Below, in pieces: positions 1 to 12,354 of a stretch of DNA of 64,000 nucleotides (position 1 is its first letter; every line of letters begins with the position of its first letter). Under the pieces are notes generated by a model. It worked only from the letters and a program-made list of their open reading frames with translations, searched no databases and had not been told where the DNA came from. A program made the translations under genes and the position numbers. Source of the stretch: Glandiceps talaboti (lineage: Eukaryota; Hemichordata; Enteropneusta; Spengelidae); NCBI RefSeq assembly GCF_964340395.1, contig NC_135557.1, positions 6,633,716-6,697,715 on the forward strand, read 5' to 3'.

Positions 1-354
1 CAGAGACAGAGACAGAGACAGAGCCTAACACAGACAGACAGATGGATGGAGAGACACTGACGGACATACATACTTACAGGCAAACAAAAAGGGATAGTAA
101 ATGACAGCACAAGCAGAGAGACAGCACCCATACACAGACACATACTATAAATTAACCGTTTGAAAAATTACTGGTTTGTAATGTGCAGTACAATTGTCTA
201 TAATATACATTTTCGATTTTCTTGCGTTTGTATGTTTTTTCTCTCTATGTTTATAATATTATATGATTATCATCATCATCAAGACACAACAAAACCATAA
301 AAACTATGTATAAAAAATGATTGCACAATAAACAATAAAGTAATATTTTAAAAC
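1..354. other. Non-coding, simple repeat then AT-rich DNA
   Basis: The first ~24 bases are a CAGAGA-type simple repeat, followed by GACA/CATA-rich and then AT-rich sequence. The right edge (bases 351-358) is the start of an intron on the minus strand, because the integrase-like exon to the right ends in a splice donor. No other coding signal was seen. Confidence 0.5.
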
Positions 355-358
355 TTAC

Positions 359-1042
359 CGAATAAGTTTGTGATTTCCATCAATGTGCCATAGAGCTAAA
401 GGTGAGTGCACGTGATATGGCCTTCTGCTTACTGAACGTACTTCAAGTGCCCGCATCAGAACACCGTGCGTATCAACTCTGTAATTCTTAAAGGGTATCT
501 CTAACCCTTCTTTGTTGTACACGAAGATTTCTCGAGCGCAGAAAACCAATCATTCGTCTATAGCCACAGTTAGGAAAATCTCTTTGTATTTCACGGACTT
601 TCTCGTCTAATTCTTCATCAGTTAGTCCTGAGTAAGTCTCACCTATCATTATTCCAAAATGTCTCAGTCGGCGTTGTATGGTTCGATCACAAACACTCGA
701 CATGTTCGCAATTTTCACAGTTGTGAAACCCATTCCCACTAGGAATTTCAGCTGTTTCGCTGGTATGTTATACTTGGATGGTCTTCAAATCAGTGTGGAA
801 TGATACCGTTCGTTGGCCATGTTGGTATTATCATGATCCAACTGTTCAAATTCAAGTTCATGTAGAGCTTCTTGAACGAGTTGGACAACTTCGTTATTAC
901 ACATACCTATGGCATTCAACTGACGCAGTAGACATACAAGACATTGAATTCGGCCTACTACTTCAACATCATTTTGAAGGTCATTCCGCAAAATGCCTAA
1001 ACTGGCAAAGATGTGCGAGCGCACAAAGTTTAAGTCGTCCAT
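359..1042 (-). pseudogene. rve-type DDE integrase gene relic, N-terminal part, with splice donor
   Basis: Read on the minus strand. A predicted helical N-terminal region (1042 to about 787) is followed by a helix-turn-helix-like segment (IANMSSVCDRTIQRRLRHFG), a GYRRM box, and the signature LALWHIDGNHKLIR, which I associate with a eukaryotic integrase-core (rve) family found in fish and marine invertebrates, probably IS3EU-like transposons or genes derived from them. The exon ends at 359 with a canonical donor (GTAAGT, 358-353), so the RNase H-like core continued in exons beyond the window. The copy is broken: an in-frame TGA lies between STLI and RPSK (about 784-786), where the family usually has glycine, and a frameshift with a stop separates the RRVRDTL and RVDTHGV blocks near 480-490. 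Domain order and the donor are seen directly; family membership is from recall and would need a profile search. Confidence 0.6.
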
Positions 1043-1074
1043 GATTACTGGATGTAAGACGGGTAATGTTTTTC

Positions 1075-1330
1075 TTCCGGATCATGACATAGGTCATATA
1101 ACTTGTCACGAGCATACCTAGCTTTGTAGACTATTTCAAATGCGTTCTGCAAAGTAGTCGTCGGTTGATGTGTATTCACTTCCAAGCTAGCTGGGGTGCT
1201 TTGTGCAGACTTCAACGTACGCTTTGATTTAACTGCACGCTATGAATTATCAACTGTCCAGATTGAATTATCGATTGCCCAAAATGATATAACGTTCATA
1301 CAAATTGACTTATCACTTGACATCGACTTA
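1075..1330. repeat. Dispersed repeat, copy 1 (partner at 12355-12575)
   Basis: Shares long blocks with 12355-12575 in the same orientation, for example AGGTCATATAACTTGTCA, GCTGGGGTGCTTTGTGCAGA and TCCAGATTGAATTATCGATT. On the minus strand this copy reads open for about 60 codons upstream of the integrase relic, so it may be the 5' part of that transposon or gene. Its left side ends where the minisatellite begins; the partner copy has no minisatellite. Confidence 0.7.
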
Positions 1331-1622
1331 ATCACTTGACGTTCCTGACTTGTCATTTGACGGACCTGACTTATCACTTGACGTCCTAACTTGTCAATTG
1401 GCGGACCTGACTTGTCATTTGACGTTCCTGACTTGTCACTTGACGGACCTGACTTGTCACTTGACGTTCCTGGCTTGTCAATTGACGGACCTGACTTGTC
1501 ACTTGACGTTCCTGACTTGTTAATTGACGGACCTGACTTATCACTTGACGTACTTGACTTGTCATTTGACGGACCTGACTTATCACTTGATGTACCTGAC
1601 TTATCACTTGACGAGTTCGACT
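1306..1622. repeat. Minisatellite, ~18-bp unit in 36-bp pairs
   Basis: Units of the form CTGACTTGTCACTTGACG alternate between a GGAC and a GTTC variant, giving an 18-bp period with a 36-bp higher-order period, about 17 units. Both strands are open because 18 is divisible by three; on the minus strand it translates as serine-rich SDKSG repeats in a 136-codon frame (1240-1650). I treat that frame as a by-product of the repeat, although a low-complexity tail on the neighbouring integrase-like gene cannot be excluded. Confidence 0.85.
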
Positions 1623-1964
1623 TCTGACGTGGATTACGCTCCATACGCACACGTTGTTGTAAAAATGACCCTCTTTATTGTTAAGGTTCCTCTAGACATG
1701 GTTGTAACTAAGTAAAACCAAATTACCTTGTACATACCGCCGCCTACTTTTAAAACTCCTATTTTTACTCCAAAGAAGACTTCGTGTGTGAAACGTCGGT
1801 TATAAAATTTTAACGTAGATTAACGGTGCCGTCATTATTTATGACCCGAGGGTCGGAAGAATCGGAGAGGGGGACTCAACAAGTGCTAAGCCAGAAGGGG
1901 GTTACTTAAAGATTGGAGAGTGAAAGGGTGGGGTTTACTCAAATTATTTTCTAATACACTCGAG

Positions 1965-2020
<56 letters not shown>

Positions 2021-2364
2021 ATTTCCTGGCGCGCGAAGGGGGGGGGGCTCCCTCTCCTGAACCCAGCATCACACTGCTCCCTTTTTTATTCAAATTTTAC
2101 GTAGTATTATTACTACGTTGACGTGTTAAAACAGCACCTTCATTTAGTCCTTGAATTTCAACAAATCTCCGGAAACCCCCTCCCGTATTCGTACCAACCC
2201 CTACTTTAATAGCTCCGTCAAACTTTGATTCAACTAATACCGCCTAATTTCAAATTTTACTAGCTACTTTGGGAATAAGCTGCACTCATTGTTACCTCTT
2301 ACCTTTGAAATAAACTACATTCATCATGTTATGTAGAAATGTAATTTCAAGAATAAAATGTTCG
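1623..2364. other. Intergenic, includes (CA)n 1966-2016
   Basis: No gene seen. Contains a 51-bp CA microsatellite (1966-2016) followed by a G run near 2038-2047 and C-rich patches. Confidence 0.6.
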
Positions 2365-2424
2365 GTATGTATGTATGTATGTATGTATGTATGTATGTAT
2401 GTATGTATGTATGTATGTCTGCCT

Positions 2425-2509
<85 letters not shown>

Positions 2510-2552
2510 GTCTCTCTGTCTCTCTCTGTCTCTCTCTCTGTCTCTCTCTCTC
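2365..2552. repeat. Compound microsatellite (GTAT)n-(TC)n
   Basis: (GTAT)n at 2365-2418 runs into (TC)n at 2426-2552 with TGTC interruptions towards the right. Open frames over it in several phases are translations of the repeat. Confidence 0.97.
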
Positions 2553-4022
2553 CTCAATTTGTATAATGTTTGTATTACTCCAGTAACACTTATGACTGTG
2601 TGTGGGGGAGGGGGTAATAACAATTCTGTCAAGCCAGGCAGGGGGTCATTCATTCCAATTTTGTGGATTTTCAACAACAAAAAGCTTCCGACGACACCCC
2701 ACTCATAAATAATGACAATACCCTAATTGACTTGTCCACTTTTAATCAGACCGAATATTTATAACATGTCATACATTTCCTGTGATATTAGACAAGTATA
2801 AAATCTCATCTCGACATTTACATAACCTGCATCTTTTTTTTCCTTGAATATACATCAACAAAATCATATGTTCAATATGTAGGCATAAGAGATATGATGA
2901 AAACATAAGTAGACATGGTAACATCATTCAAATAGATTTGTTGATTCCAAAGATAGTGCTATATATAATAAGAATGGGTTTGATAAATTGGAAAAGATTA
3001 TATGGCTGAGATGTATACAGCGCCCTCGACGGAAAGTGTGTTTATACTTTTGTTTAATTTGGATGTTACCTGTTGCATAGGAATACATTCTTTAGTATGA
3101 TTTTGGCCTATTATAATATGTGATCCTCCTGTACAATTAAAGTAAAAGCGTAAAGTTGTAACGTTGCCAGTGTCATTGCAATGTGTTGGCGTCCTAGTTA
3201 GTTATTTGTGTCAGTGTTATTCTATGTCTTTCAGAACAGTCGTTCTAGCACACCTTCTTGTGAGCGATCCTTGGATGTGATCATCGTTGGTCCAGGCAGT
3301 CACCATATACTATGCAGAGTTTGAGGGTTTCAGTGTACGCCGTGGTTGCTGTCGGTGCCAATTCGTAGGTATTAGTCCATTGAAGATGTCAACCCATAAT
3401 TATCTCTTGTGGAAAACCAGCGAAAGATGCCGTCCGAAACAGAAGCTTCACACAACACACGAACAATGAGTTTGTAAAATTATTCCCGTTATCTTTATTC
3501 AATGACCTAATGATTCAATGACGTTTGCCGCAACGACTTTCCATGCAAGCTCCGAACGCAAAATTGGGAAACTGCTTGTATACTTGCACTGTGTGAGGCT
3601 GCTTTGATTCGGGCTGTTTTCACTTGATATCCGTCAAATTGTTGCCCATTGTGTGTGAACCTTTATCGTGTATACTACATTATATAATTGTCCCTGGAAT
3701 TCTGCACTTCTTTAATTTCATGTTGTGTGTGGGTCCTATTATTTAGATTTACTGAACCTCACTGAAGAATTGCTGCACTATTATATCGTTCCTGTCAACA
3801 ATTTATTTTCAGTTTATTTTCCTTTCGTTACGAAAATTTTAAATTAACATTCCACTCGTAATTATAGGATTGTTACGTTTCCATTATTTTTCAACAAACT
3901 TGATTTTATCTATCAAAACTATTTCTATTCTGATTATAATAATCTTCAATAACTAAATTCAGATAATTCAAGTTAACCTTTTAGCATTACAGACAATTAA
4001 TTGCAATTATAATAAAGCTTAC
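2553..4022. other. Unassigned intergenic or intronic DNA
   Basis: AT-rich sequence with only short, unconvincing open frames (for example 3287-3469 on the plus strand). No domain, RNA gene or transposon end recognised. Confidence 0.4.
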
Positions 4023-4108
4023 CTATATCTTCACATGTATAACGCCGAGTATCACCACAGCCGAAGGTACGCCATTTACACGTTGACTGCCACTTGTCAC
4101 CAATACAA
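4023..4108 (-). CDS. C-terminal exon of a C-type lectin-like domain
   Basis: An 86-bp exon on the minus strand between a canonical acceptor (TTTATGTAG, ending at 4109) and donor (GTAAGC, from 4022). It encodes one leading base, 28 codons and one trailing base: a cysteine-rich block containing DKWQSTC and, ten residues later, RRYTCED. W-x3-C followed by Y-x-C-E is the usual C-terminal signature of a C-type lectin fold. The exon at 18049-18343 ends with two bases of a codon (TA) and a cysteine at the third core position; joining it to the first base (T) of this exon gives TAT (Tyr) and the expected order of core cysteines. The WND-type calcium site is missing, so classical calcium-dependent sugar binding is doubtful. 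Splice signals and motifs are seen; joining the two exons across ~13.9 kb is inference. The trailing G shows that at least one more exon follows below 4022. Confidence 0.6.
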
Positions 4109-4214
4109 CTACATAAATAGAAAATAGAAAACAATGATATCATCATGTAAGGATATTTTCTGCATCTTATATGAAGGATCATAGTATAAACACCCTGGCT
4201 TTGATTTGTACTAA

Positions 4215-4268
4215 ATTAAATAAAGTAAAAAGTTATCATAAACACGATAACCTTTTACTTTATTTAAT
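4215..4268. repeat. Hairpin, 23-bp arms, 8-nt loop
   Basis: Arms 4215-4237 and 4246-4268 are inverted copies with one mismatch (A/G). The structure lies about 107 bp upstream of the small lectin exon, inside the putative intron. It could be a minimal foldback element or an RNA hairpin in the intron. Confidence 0.8.
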
Positions 4269-5229
4269 CCACAGACACAAGCCTAGCACAACGAGTTAAT
4301 ACGGTAAGCTTAGCCATAAACGAACTTGTACTTTTGAAAAATTCTGTCCTCGTGTTAGTTTAGTTCCTAGGTAAAGGAAACGGACTGAGACCAGAACGTT
4401 TATCATGTGATTACTACATTCAGTCATATCGTTATGGTCTGGGAAAGCTTTGAGGGTCATCCCTATGAGATTGAATTGTGGGTTTGACAAATCTCTGAGA
4501 ACAATTGAATATTGTCATGCGAATTGGACCAATGTGGGAAAATGCTGAATTGAGAGTCGTCCCAATGAGATGTTAGTGTGGGTATGAGAGAAGTAAAACT
4601 TCCCCTAAAATATAGCAAAGCTTTGTGCACTGTACAAAAAAGCCCGTCTCCTGCTGTGCCACAAATGCTGCTCTCCTTGGTCGGGTCAGGCGAACATGAC
4701 AAAATATTAGAATAGATTGTAAAAGTTAAAAATCACCTGGATGCACTGTTACGATCCACAAATACCACATTCAGAATTTTGGCACATTTTCCCTAAATTA
4801 ACGTGAATAGTTCAATTTAAACTACTTAGTTACAAACAGGAGCTAACAACAGCATGATCAGAAAATATGTTGACTTATTTACTTATTTACTAATCCTATA
4901 CTAATTACATTTATCGCTAGATAACAAATGTCAAGTGTTTTGATTAAACAACATAGATTAGTTCTTGTAAACAAGATAACTTGCTGATTACCGAATTCAA
5001 ATTAATACTCAATTTTCCAATGGCGTGATCAACATTTGTCTTACGCGTGAACATTTACATATGGCATGATCTCAAATCCCAATCTTAAATATTCTAGTGG
5101 AAAGTTCACCGTGTATTCTAGAACAATGAATCTAGGTGAGAGATTATTAAATTATAACCAGTTGTCTTTACAAAAGATGACATCACCTTATTTTCAAGGT
5201 GACAACTAGAACTTATATGTTAGGGACTT
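4269..5229. other. Unassigned intronic/intergenic DNA
   Basis: No gene recognised. Short minus-strand open frames at 4296-4490 and 4463-4702 show no family features. Confidence 0.4.
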
Positions 5230-5255
5230 GAAGAAATAAAGTTTACTCTTAGATT

Positions 5256-7001
5256 TTGAATACAACGCAACTGTTGGTGTGCGGTTCCGTTGTCTCTCTC
5301 TGCCTGAGTGTAAGAGCGTATGTGTATGTGACGATACCCGTGTGGCTAATTCCTAACTTAGACAAGCTCGTAGATCCTGGTACCCAAGAAAGACAGTTAG
5401 AGTGGAGAATCGTTTACGTTCTGCCGATCTACCCACAACTACCAGACACTGAAACATTATATCAAGCCACCCTAGAACGTAACAGTACGAGCAGTGCTAG
5501 TTACAGAGAGAGCAAAGGAAGGTGAAATATGCGATATTGGAAATGTAATAGAATTAGGCATATTGCTAGATTTTGGTAAAGTAACAGACGTGACGATAAA
5601 AATGATAGATATGATGAGAGACGGAGACGACGAATAATAAGTCAACTTTATGGACGATGACTGATGACCCAATGTAACATGGCTATGAGTTTATCTGAGT
5701 ATTGTTATAGAATTATTGACTGGTGAGTATTTAATGGACTTTGAGCAAATCGACTTGTATTATTGTTGAGATGAGAGTGGTCAGTAAAGGTGAATACATT
5801 GTCGTAAGAGTAAAATATATGTATTAAACAAATGGGAGTGCCTAGGGGAGTTACATAATTTATGCTAATTGAAATCTCTCATTTCTTAACTAGTCGGGGG
5901 GAGGGGGTATCTTATGCCGTATTTTACTATCTAATATAGGGTACAAAATGTGAATTGCTTGTTAAATACTAAATCTCTCTGTCGTATGGCTCTGTACGTG
6001 TCTGTTCCGTCCATCTTGGAATGAAGGTACTTAAGGACCCTATGCAGGCTTATCGAGGGTATATCACCAGGAAAACTAGATGGACTGATTATAATGGTCG
6101 CACACAACAAATATCACTGTGCTCCCCACCCAAAACTTATGTAACAATAAGGGTTGAAAATGACAGCATAGAATCTGCATTTCAGATACCCTACGTATTT
6201 TCTGACGGGAGGAGTTCACAAAAGAAAGGGATATTGGTCAAATATATTACAAAATCAGGACAAATCGACAAAAGGATAATTTAACAATTACTATGTAGTA
6301 TGTATCGGTATTTGAATTTATTGTACCATAAAAAGTAGAATGTTGTGTAAAGATTACGATTACAGTTTTCCACCAAGTATATAGTAAGGAATACTAGAGT
6401 CAACGCCAAGGTTGACAATAAATTGCTGATATACAAGTGCAGAAATGTGGGAACTAAAAGGGAAGCTAACGAGGCTCTGCGACAGTTTTACGACACTGTT
6501 GACAACCTTGATATACATAGAGTATATTCTATCAGCCGCTAACCTTTCGGTGAATCATCTCGTAAAATGTCAGCAAATGATGTCGAATTATTACCAGAAT
6601 ATTGGGGAACAGTTAAAATCGGGTTCAGTCGTCACACTTGACTTAATGGCCATAAACTCGAATACGAGACCCCTCTTACACACCATACTCCCTGGAAAAC
6701 CCCAATTCAGCAGGAATTGATGTATTTGCACGGAAAATCAATGAGAAAAACCATCACTCTCGATGATGGTGGAAGTTCTGAGTTTATGCAAGAGCGAGGT
6801 GCGCTAGCTACCGTAGTCGTTCCCCTGACATCAACACGCTTGTACTGATAGCCAACAGTGGAAATAAAATTGTGTAATCTAATTCGTCTTGTCCGGGCAG
6901 GTGAAAAAGTCTGGGAGGTAGCCACTAGAACAGGACACTGGGTACCATTTCCATCCATATATGACATATTTTCCGGCCATCTTGATTATCATAAAACATA
7001 A
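5256..7001 (+). pseudogene. Decayed coding-like region of unknown family
   Basis: Several adjacent plus-strand frames look protein-like rather than random, broken by frameshifts and stops. They are 5256-5525 (89 codons, hydrophobic start), an overlapping frame through about 5640 (containing IGNVIELGILLDFG and KMIDMMRDGDDE), 6021-6284 (87 codons, mixed basic and beta-rich), and a frame from about 6350 to 6848 with two internal stops (containing NEALRQFYDTVDNLDIHR and ANDVELLPEYWGTVKIGF). A further piece near 6895-7000 carries VWEVATRTGHWVPFPS. I do not recognise the family. The compact spacing and uniform decay suggest a dead mobile or viral-derived element, or an old gene copy. The minus-strand frame at 6707-6967 is probably a shadow. 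Confidence 0.3.
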
Positions 7002-8280
7002 ATTATGAGATTAAAAACGGATCGGTTTCTCAGATCAAAATAGGAAACGGAGATTAATAGAGATGTGATGATCGTGGTAGGATTGATAGTTATACATGCG
7101 ACAGTTTGACTTGGGTCGCATTATATTTTCACATGTATGACTGGTATAGTATTTAATATTTGACTGATATGTATACACAGTAATTACAGAGATATGTAAA
7201 TGTAAATCTAATCAGACAACGCTTTAGTGTAAAATTTGTTTACGTATATGCACTCGTAACTGTAAGTTCCATAGGATCACATTATAGATAAACGAATAAA
7301 TGATTTTGACTTTTGAACATTGTCGGTTTGTCTACCAATTCTCCCCTTCTGCTTCCATAGAAACTAAATCAAGACATGTCTTCCATCTCTCGTCTTGGTT
7401 AACCAGCACATCAGTGCCGAGAGTGACACTACCCAAATGACGTCTCTTTCAAATTTTGTCAGCAATATGGAAGCTGTAGATTGACCGTCGATGAACATCG
7501 CCCTCTACCGCTGCCTAGTATAGATATAGTGAAACTGGATGACAGAATTCAAGAAATTCAACAAAATGCAAGAACAATATACCCTATAATGTCAAGAATA
7601 TATCTGAATGAATAAATAATGTTTTGCAGACTCAATACCTTAGCCTCAAGCTCTCAAGCTGGGGTACATAGGTGGGTTGATGTGTATTGCAGAGAGTGGC
7701 CAAGTGGAGGAAAATACAGAGAGGAGACTGAGGACCCTCGACCCCTCTACAACTAAATAAAAGTAAACAGAACTACGTAGTGTAGACAGGTAACTGTGAG
7801 AAGGCACAATTATTGCCCCTGGGTAAAATCACCTCTCATGCATATTCATATTTGATTAGCCAATAACTGCTTAGTGTAGATAGGTAACTAAACGGTTAGG
7901 CGCCATCAATTAAAGTGTTTGGTTACCGTTCATCACGTGCGGGTAGTTTTGTTGGTAGATTTAGAATAAACATTCCCTTTTCTTCGAAATTTCCAAGGAA
8001 GGCCGTATTCGATGATTTTGTCAATAAACCGACTAAACCTCTCCCGAATAACTACAACTATCTATAGAGAGCTGTTGTAGTCGATCAAACTTTGGATTTG
8101 GACATTAATAAAAGGTTTTGTCGATTGATCGAATTGTCGCGAATTTCATCAATGTGATGAAAATAGCGGAGAAAATATTTCTATTTAATTTTTATAGCAG
8201 CCCCTCACCAGCCTTCGTTCTCTCAAAAAATCCCATGGTCCCAGAAATGAACTAAAGAATGTTCATAGCCCCCACCTTCC
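7002..8280. other. Unassigned intergenic DNA
   Basis: No domain, transposon terminus or RNA gene recognised. Composition is AT-rich throughout. Confidence 0.4.
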
Positions 8281-8284
8281 CGGC

Positions 8285-9388
<1,104 letters not shown>

Positions 9389-9480
9389 TATATATATATA
9401 TATATATATATATAATATCATGAACCATACAGTTCTAACCCAAATATTTCGAAGAGACTGAGCTCCTCTTCATCGGTTGG
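9389..9480 (-). mobile_element. Penelope-like element tail with structured RNA motif
   Basis: A (TA)n tract (9389-9413) is followed, on the minus strand, by a strongly structured stretch. Arms GAAGAG/CTCTTC (9458-9463 and 9449-9454 on the plus strand) close a short loop and are flanked by AACC/GGTT pairs, with GAUGA- and GAAA-like core bases. The arrangement recalls the hammerhead-bearing tails of Penelope-like retroelements, but U4 of the CUGA core is C and spacing before GAAA is off, so it is not a standard hammerhead. Confidence 0.4.
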
Positions 9481-9530
9481 TCTCCAGTTCTGTCCAGCAA
9501 GTCAAGTTCTGTTACACTTTAAATACTGAA

Positions 9531-11096
9531 GACAGTGGTTATTGTTATGCAAATTAGTGTTCTTGTCTTGGAATGGTATGAGTATTACACTCGGCCAGCT
9601 GTGGAGTACTGGTGACTACTGGTTGCTATGTTACTGTTTTCTATTGATGTCATTGGTGAGTGTGTCTAGTTTTTTTTATCCACCATGATTCACGTAGTTG
9701 ACGGTAGGTTTTATTTGGTGTGTAGAGTTTTTCAATTGCTATGATTCTGAAGTGTTTTATTGTTTAATCATTCTACCAAAAAACTCTGATATCAACTTCT
9801 GCAACAGATTTCAACAGATTTGTGGGTTGTCTAACGTGTTTTAGGGGTGTTTTCCTTGTATTATTCATACTCGATGTGTATATGAGATATAGCATTCCTA
9901 CCTCGGTGTTGTCCATGATTCGTCGTCGGTTGTTATCATCGACAACACCTCAGTACTCGATATCCTGCGATATCTCACAATAATGTGCACTGTTTCGTCA
10001 TGATTAGTATTTGTATACTTGGATTACTTGCCTATCATGTCATACATATAAAAAATAGTGTTAGCGGAATCGTATTGGCAAAGACAAAATCTGAACCTCA
10101 ATGGGAATCATGTGATGTTCAAGCTTTGATGAATCAATCAGTAATAGGGGGAGAACTGTGATTGCTTTGAGATTGTAGATAATGTTGAATTAATAGATAA
10201 ATAAATGAACCATTCATCCACAGTATCGCCATTATCTCTGTATGTGTATCAACACATTGAATACCCAATAGTTTGCATATAATTGACAGGGTTTCTGATG
10301 ACAAGTCTCTGCTTTATAGAACATCTTTGGTCGTTATATGGTAAGGTATGTGTCGTCATTAATAGCTAATAACAGGCCCTCTGTTGATATGAGTCATAAA
10401 CTGTATCAAGTAATTAAGGTACAAAAGTTTCATATAAGGTCCAATAGTTTTTGCTATCTCTCGGTACTTTGATGACCAACAGTCACTTTACTACGGCGGC
10501 CCAGAGATGACAAAGGAACAATACATTTGTGGAAGAAATAATTAAATTTTTGAGAGCAAAATATTCAGTACAAGGATAAAAAATTTCTTTCATAGGACAA
10601 AACATTATTTTTTTGGTTCAAAATAGAAATATCAAAGCAAAAAGTTCAAATTTGTAAGACAAAACTTTTTTTTTCAAGAGCAGAAAATTATTTGCATAAC
10701 AGGATTTTTTTCCTTTTGAGGCTCAAACTGTTTTCCCCAAGAATAAACTTTAATACTTTGTACAAAAATGTTACACCCCAAGAACAGACTTTGAAATTCC
10801 AAGTCAAAAACTAAGTTTGATGGCATGAGTTACATTTAATTTCAATATGTGCAACTCTCTGCCTCTGAGGGCGCAATTTAGTTTGGACTGCCCAATTTAT
10901 TCTCTGGGGGTGTATAATATTAACTATTTTGCATACAAACTCTCTCTGGAGTTGTCTATCCAACATAGTTATGTTAGCAATGTGTACTCATTTGCCTACA
11001 AAATGACATCTTTATTTGCCCAAAATGTACCCCTTTTTTGATGATGTACTCCAGTTTTATTGTTGCTAAGAGCGTGGTCATGGTTGCTAGGAACAT
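9531..11096. other. Unassigned intergenic DNA
   Basis: No recognised gene or element. The 64-codon frame at 10847-11041 is unconvincing. Confidence 0.4.
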
Positions 11097-11684
11097 TTGG
11101 GTACACTGCAACTTTCGCGTGATTTACTGGTCGTACGTGACCTGGCCGTGATTTTGTTAAACTTCTCAGGTTTTCTAAGGTTTGATGAGATCAGTAAATT
11201 GAAGTGCTGTAATGTATCTTTCAGTTCAGATTTTTTGACATTGAACATTCGTAGCAGTAAAACAGACCAATACCGACATGGTAACAAGCTCGTGATCGTC
11301 AAGGAGGATTCAGTTGCCTATCCTCACGTTATGTTGTTTAGGTATATTTCACGAGGACAGATTAATTTGCAATCAGAAGACTTTTTATTGAAGCCAGTCT
11401 TCTGTTCAAGGGATATTTGTAAATGTGTGTCTGTAAATTAAAAAAAAAAGATGTAGTAGAGCGAGGACGTCAATAGTTTCTAGACTAAAGGAGATTGATA
11501 ACAGTGGGAAGTCCTTCGGTTTGCATTCATTACGTTCGGGGTTGCCACTGCCGCCACAAATGCAGGTATTGACGACCGTTGCTGGAGACGTAATGGGCGT
11601 TGGAAATCATACTCGGCAAAGGATGGCTATGTCAAAGATTCGTTAGACAGGCGACTAACCGTCAGCCAAAGTTTAGGATTGTAG
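11097..11684 (+). pseudogene. Tyrosine recombinase (phage-integrase family) of a DIRS/Ngaro- or Crypton-like element
   Basis: The first frame (11097-11441) contains the box with the first catalytic arginine (FSGFLRFDEISKL) and the conserved IRSSKTDQYRHGN strand. After a stop and poly-A slippage region the same protein resumes with RLKEIDNSGKSFG, then HSLRSG (the HxxR motif, about 11523-11540). A +1 frameshift follows, then a third frame with GRWKSYSAKDGYVKDSL and a terminal TAG at 11682-11684. The nucleophilic tyrosine is at 11628-11630. The family's usual second histidine in RHGRW is asparagine here (RNGRW). The N-terminal SAM-like domain is not clear upstream. With two frame disruptions and one lost catalytic residue the copy is dead. 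Known members act as integrases of DIRS/Ngaro retrotransposons or Crypton DNA transposons; the direct repeats downstream favour the DIRS/Ngaro type. Confidence 0.8.
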
Positions 11685-11727
11685 AGTTTCCGTTCTTTTA
11701 TTCCCGTTCTTTAGATTAAATCATGTC

Positions 11728-11801
11728 TAGCACTGGAGTACCGCTTTCCCTAATACTTTGTAAGTGTTTGTAGAGTTATTCGCGATCGCATTCGGATGTG
11801 A
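11728..11801 (+). repeat. Direct repeat, copy A, downstream of the recombinase
   Basis: About 74 bp sharing AGCACTGGAG(T/C)ACCGC, TTTCCCTAATACT and GCATTCGGATGTGAA with 12254-12328. It begins 44 bp after the recombinase stop codon. Direct rather than terminal inverted repeats after a tyrosine recombinase are a feature of Ngaro/DIRS elements. Confidence 0.8.
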
Positions 11802-11810
11802 ATAGAATCT

Positions 11811-11843
11811 AATTTCCCGCGATTCGCAGTAAAGCGGGAAATT
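11811..11843. repeat. Hairpin, 10-bp perfect arms
   Basis: AATTTCCCGC (11811-11820) and GCGGGAAATT (11834-11843) form a perfect 10-bp stem with a 13-nt loop, located between the two direct repeats that follow the recombinase. Confidence 0.8.
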
Positions 11844-12098
11844 GTTGTCTTTTCCGCAAGCAGGTGCGAATGGCTTATCAGCCAATTAGGTGTAGGAATG
11901 CCGGGTGTGACAGGTGTACGGTTGGGTTTATAAAACTAGTAGCATTCAGTTTTCACATTAGTAAGACGATACCCTTCACCTTTGCAAGCATATTTGCCAT
12001 GGTATCGGGCACAGGTTTCATGAGTGCATTTTCCCAAATGTAAGAGTTGTTATCTCTGGTTTTTCCTGGACAGCCATATGCATCATTTGTACGATTGT

Positions 12099-12100
<2 letters not shown>

Positions 12101-12130
<30 letters not shown>
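12101..12130. repeat. (AGT)n microsatellite
   Basis: Ten AGT units; the poly-leucine stretch in the minus-strand frame at 11953-12195 comes from it. Confidence 0.95.
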
Positions 12131-12131
<1 letters not shown>

Positions 12132-12253
12132 TCGTATGTAAAGAACGCCAGCAGTTTGCTTTCGTAATCTGACCAATAACACTTACGTACGTCATATGTC
12201 ATGTATCTTGCTAGCTTTCAACCTTTGCATTAAACAAATGCGCCGACACGGTC

Positions 12254-12328
12254 AGCACTGGAGCACCGCTTTCCCTAATACTGTGTGTAAGTGTTAATGT
12301 TTGTAGAGTATTCGCATTCGGATGTGAA
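12254..12328 (+). repeat. Direct repeat, copy B
   Basis: Second copy of the 11728-11801 repeat, 526 bp away, with small indels. Together they bracket about 450 bp of non-coding DNA including a hairpin and an AGT microsatellite. Confidence 0.8.
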
Positions 12329-12354
12329 GAGACGACTCGAGTTTAATTCTTCTG

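Noticed and set aside
1240-1650. Serine-rich protein of 136 residues
   Set aside because: Translation of an 18-bp minisatellite; open on the other strand as well.
2326-2708. Long open frames over GTAT/TC repeats
   Set aside because: Microsatellite translation (YVCM, SLSL, RERE) in several phases on both strands.
11920-11955. TATA-box promoter (TTTATAAAACTAG)
   Set aside because: Spacing to a possible initiator is too short and no gene follows on that strand.
11953-12195. 80-codon minus-strand gene
   Set aside because: The central poly-leucine comes from the AGT microsatellite and the rest has no recognised motif; it lies between direct repeats of a transposon.
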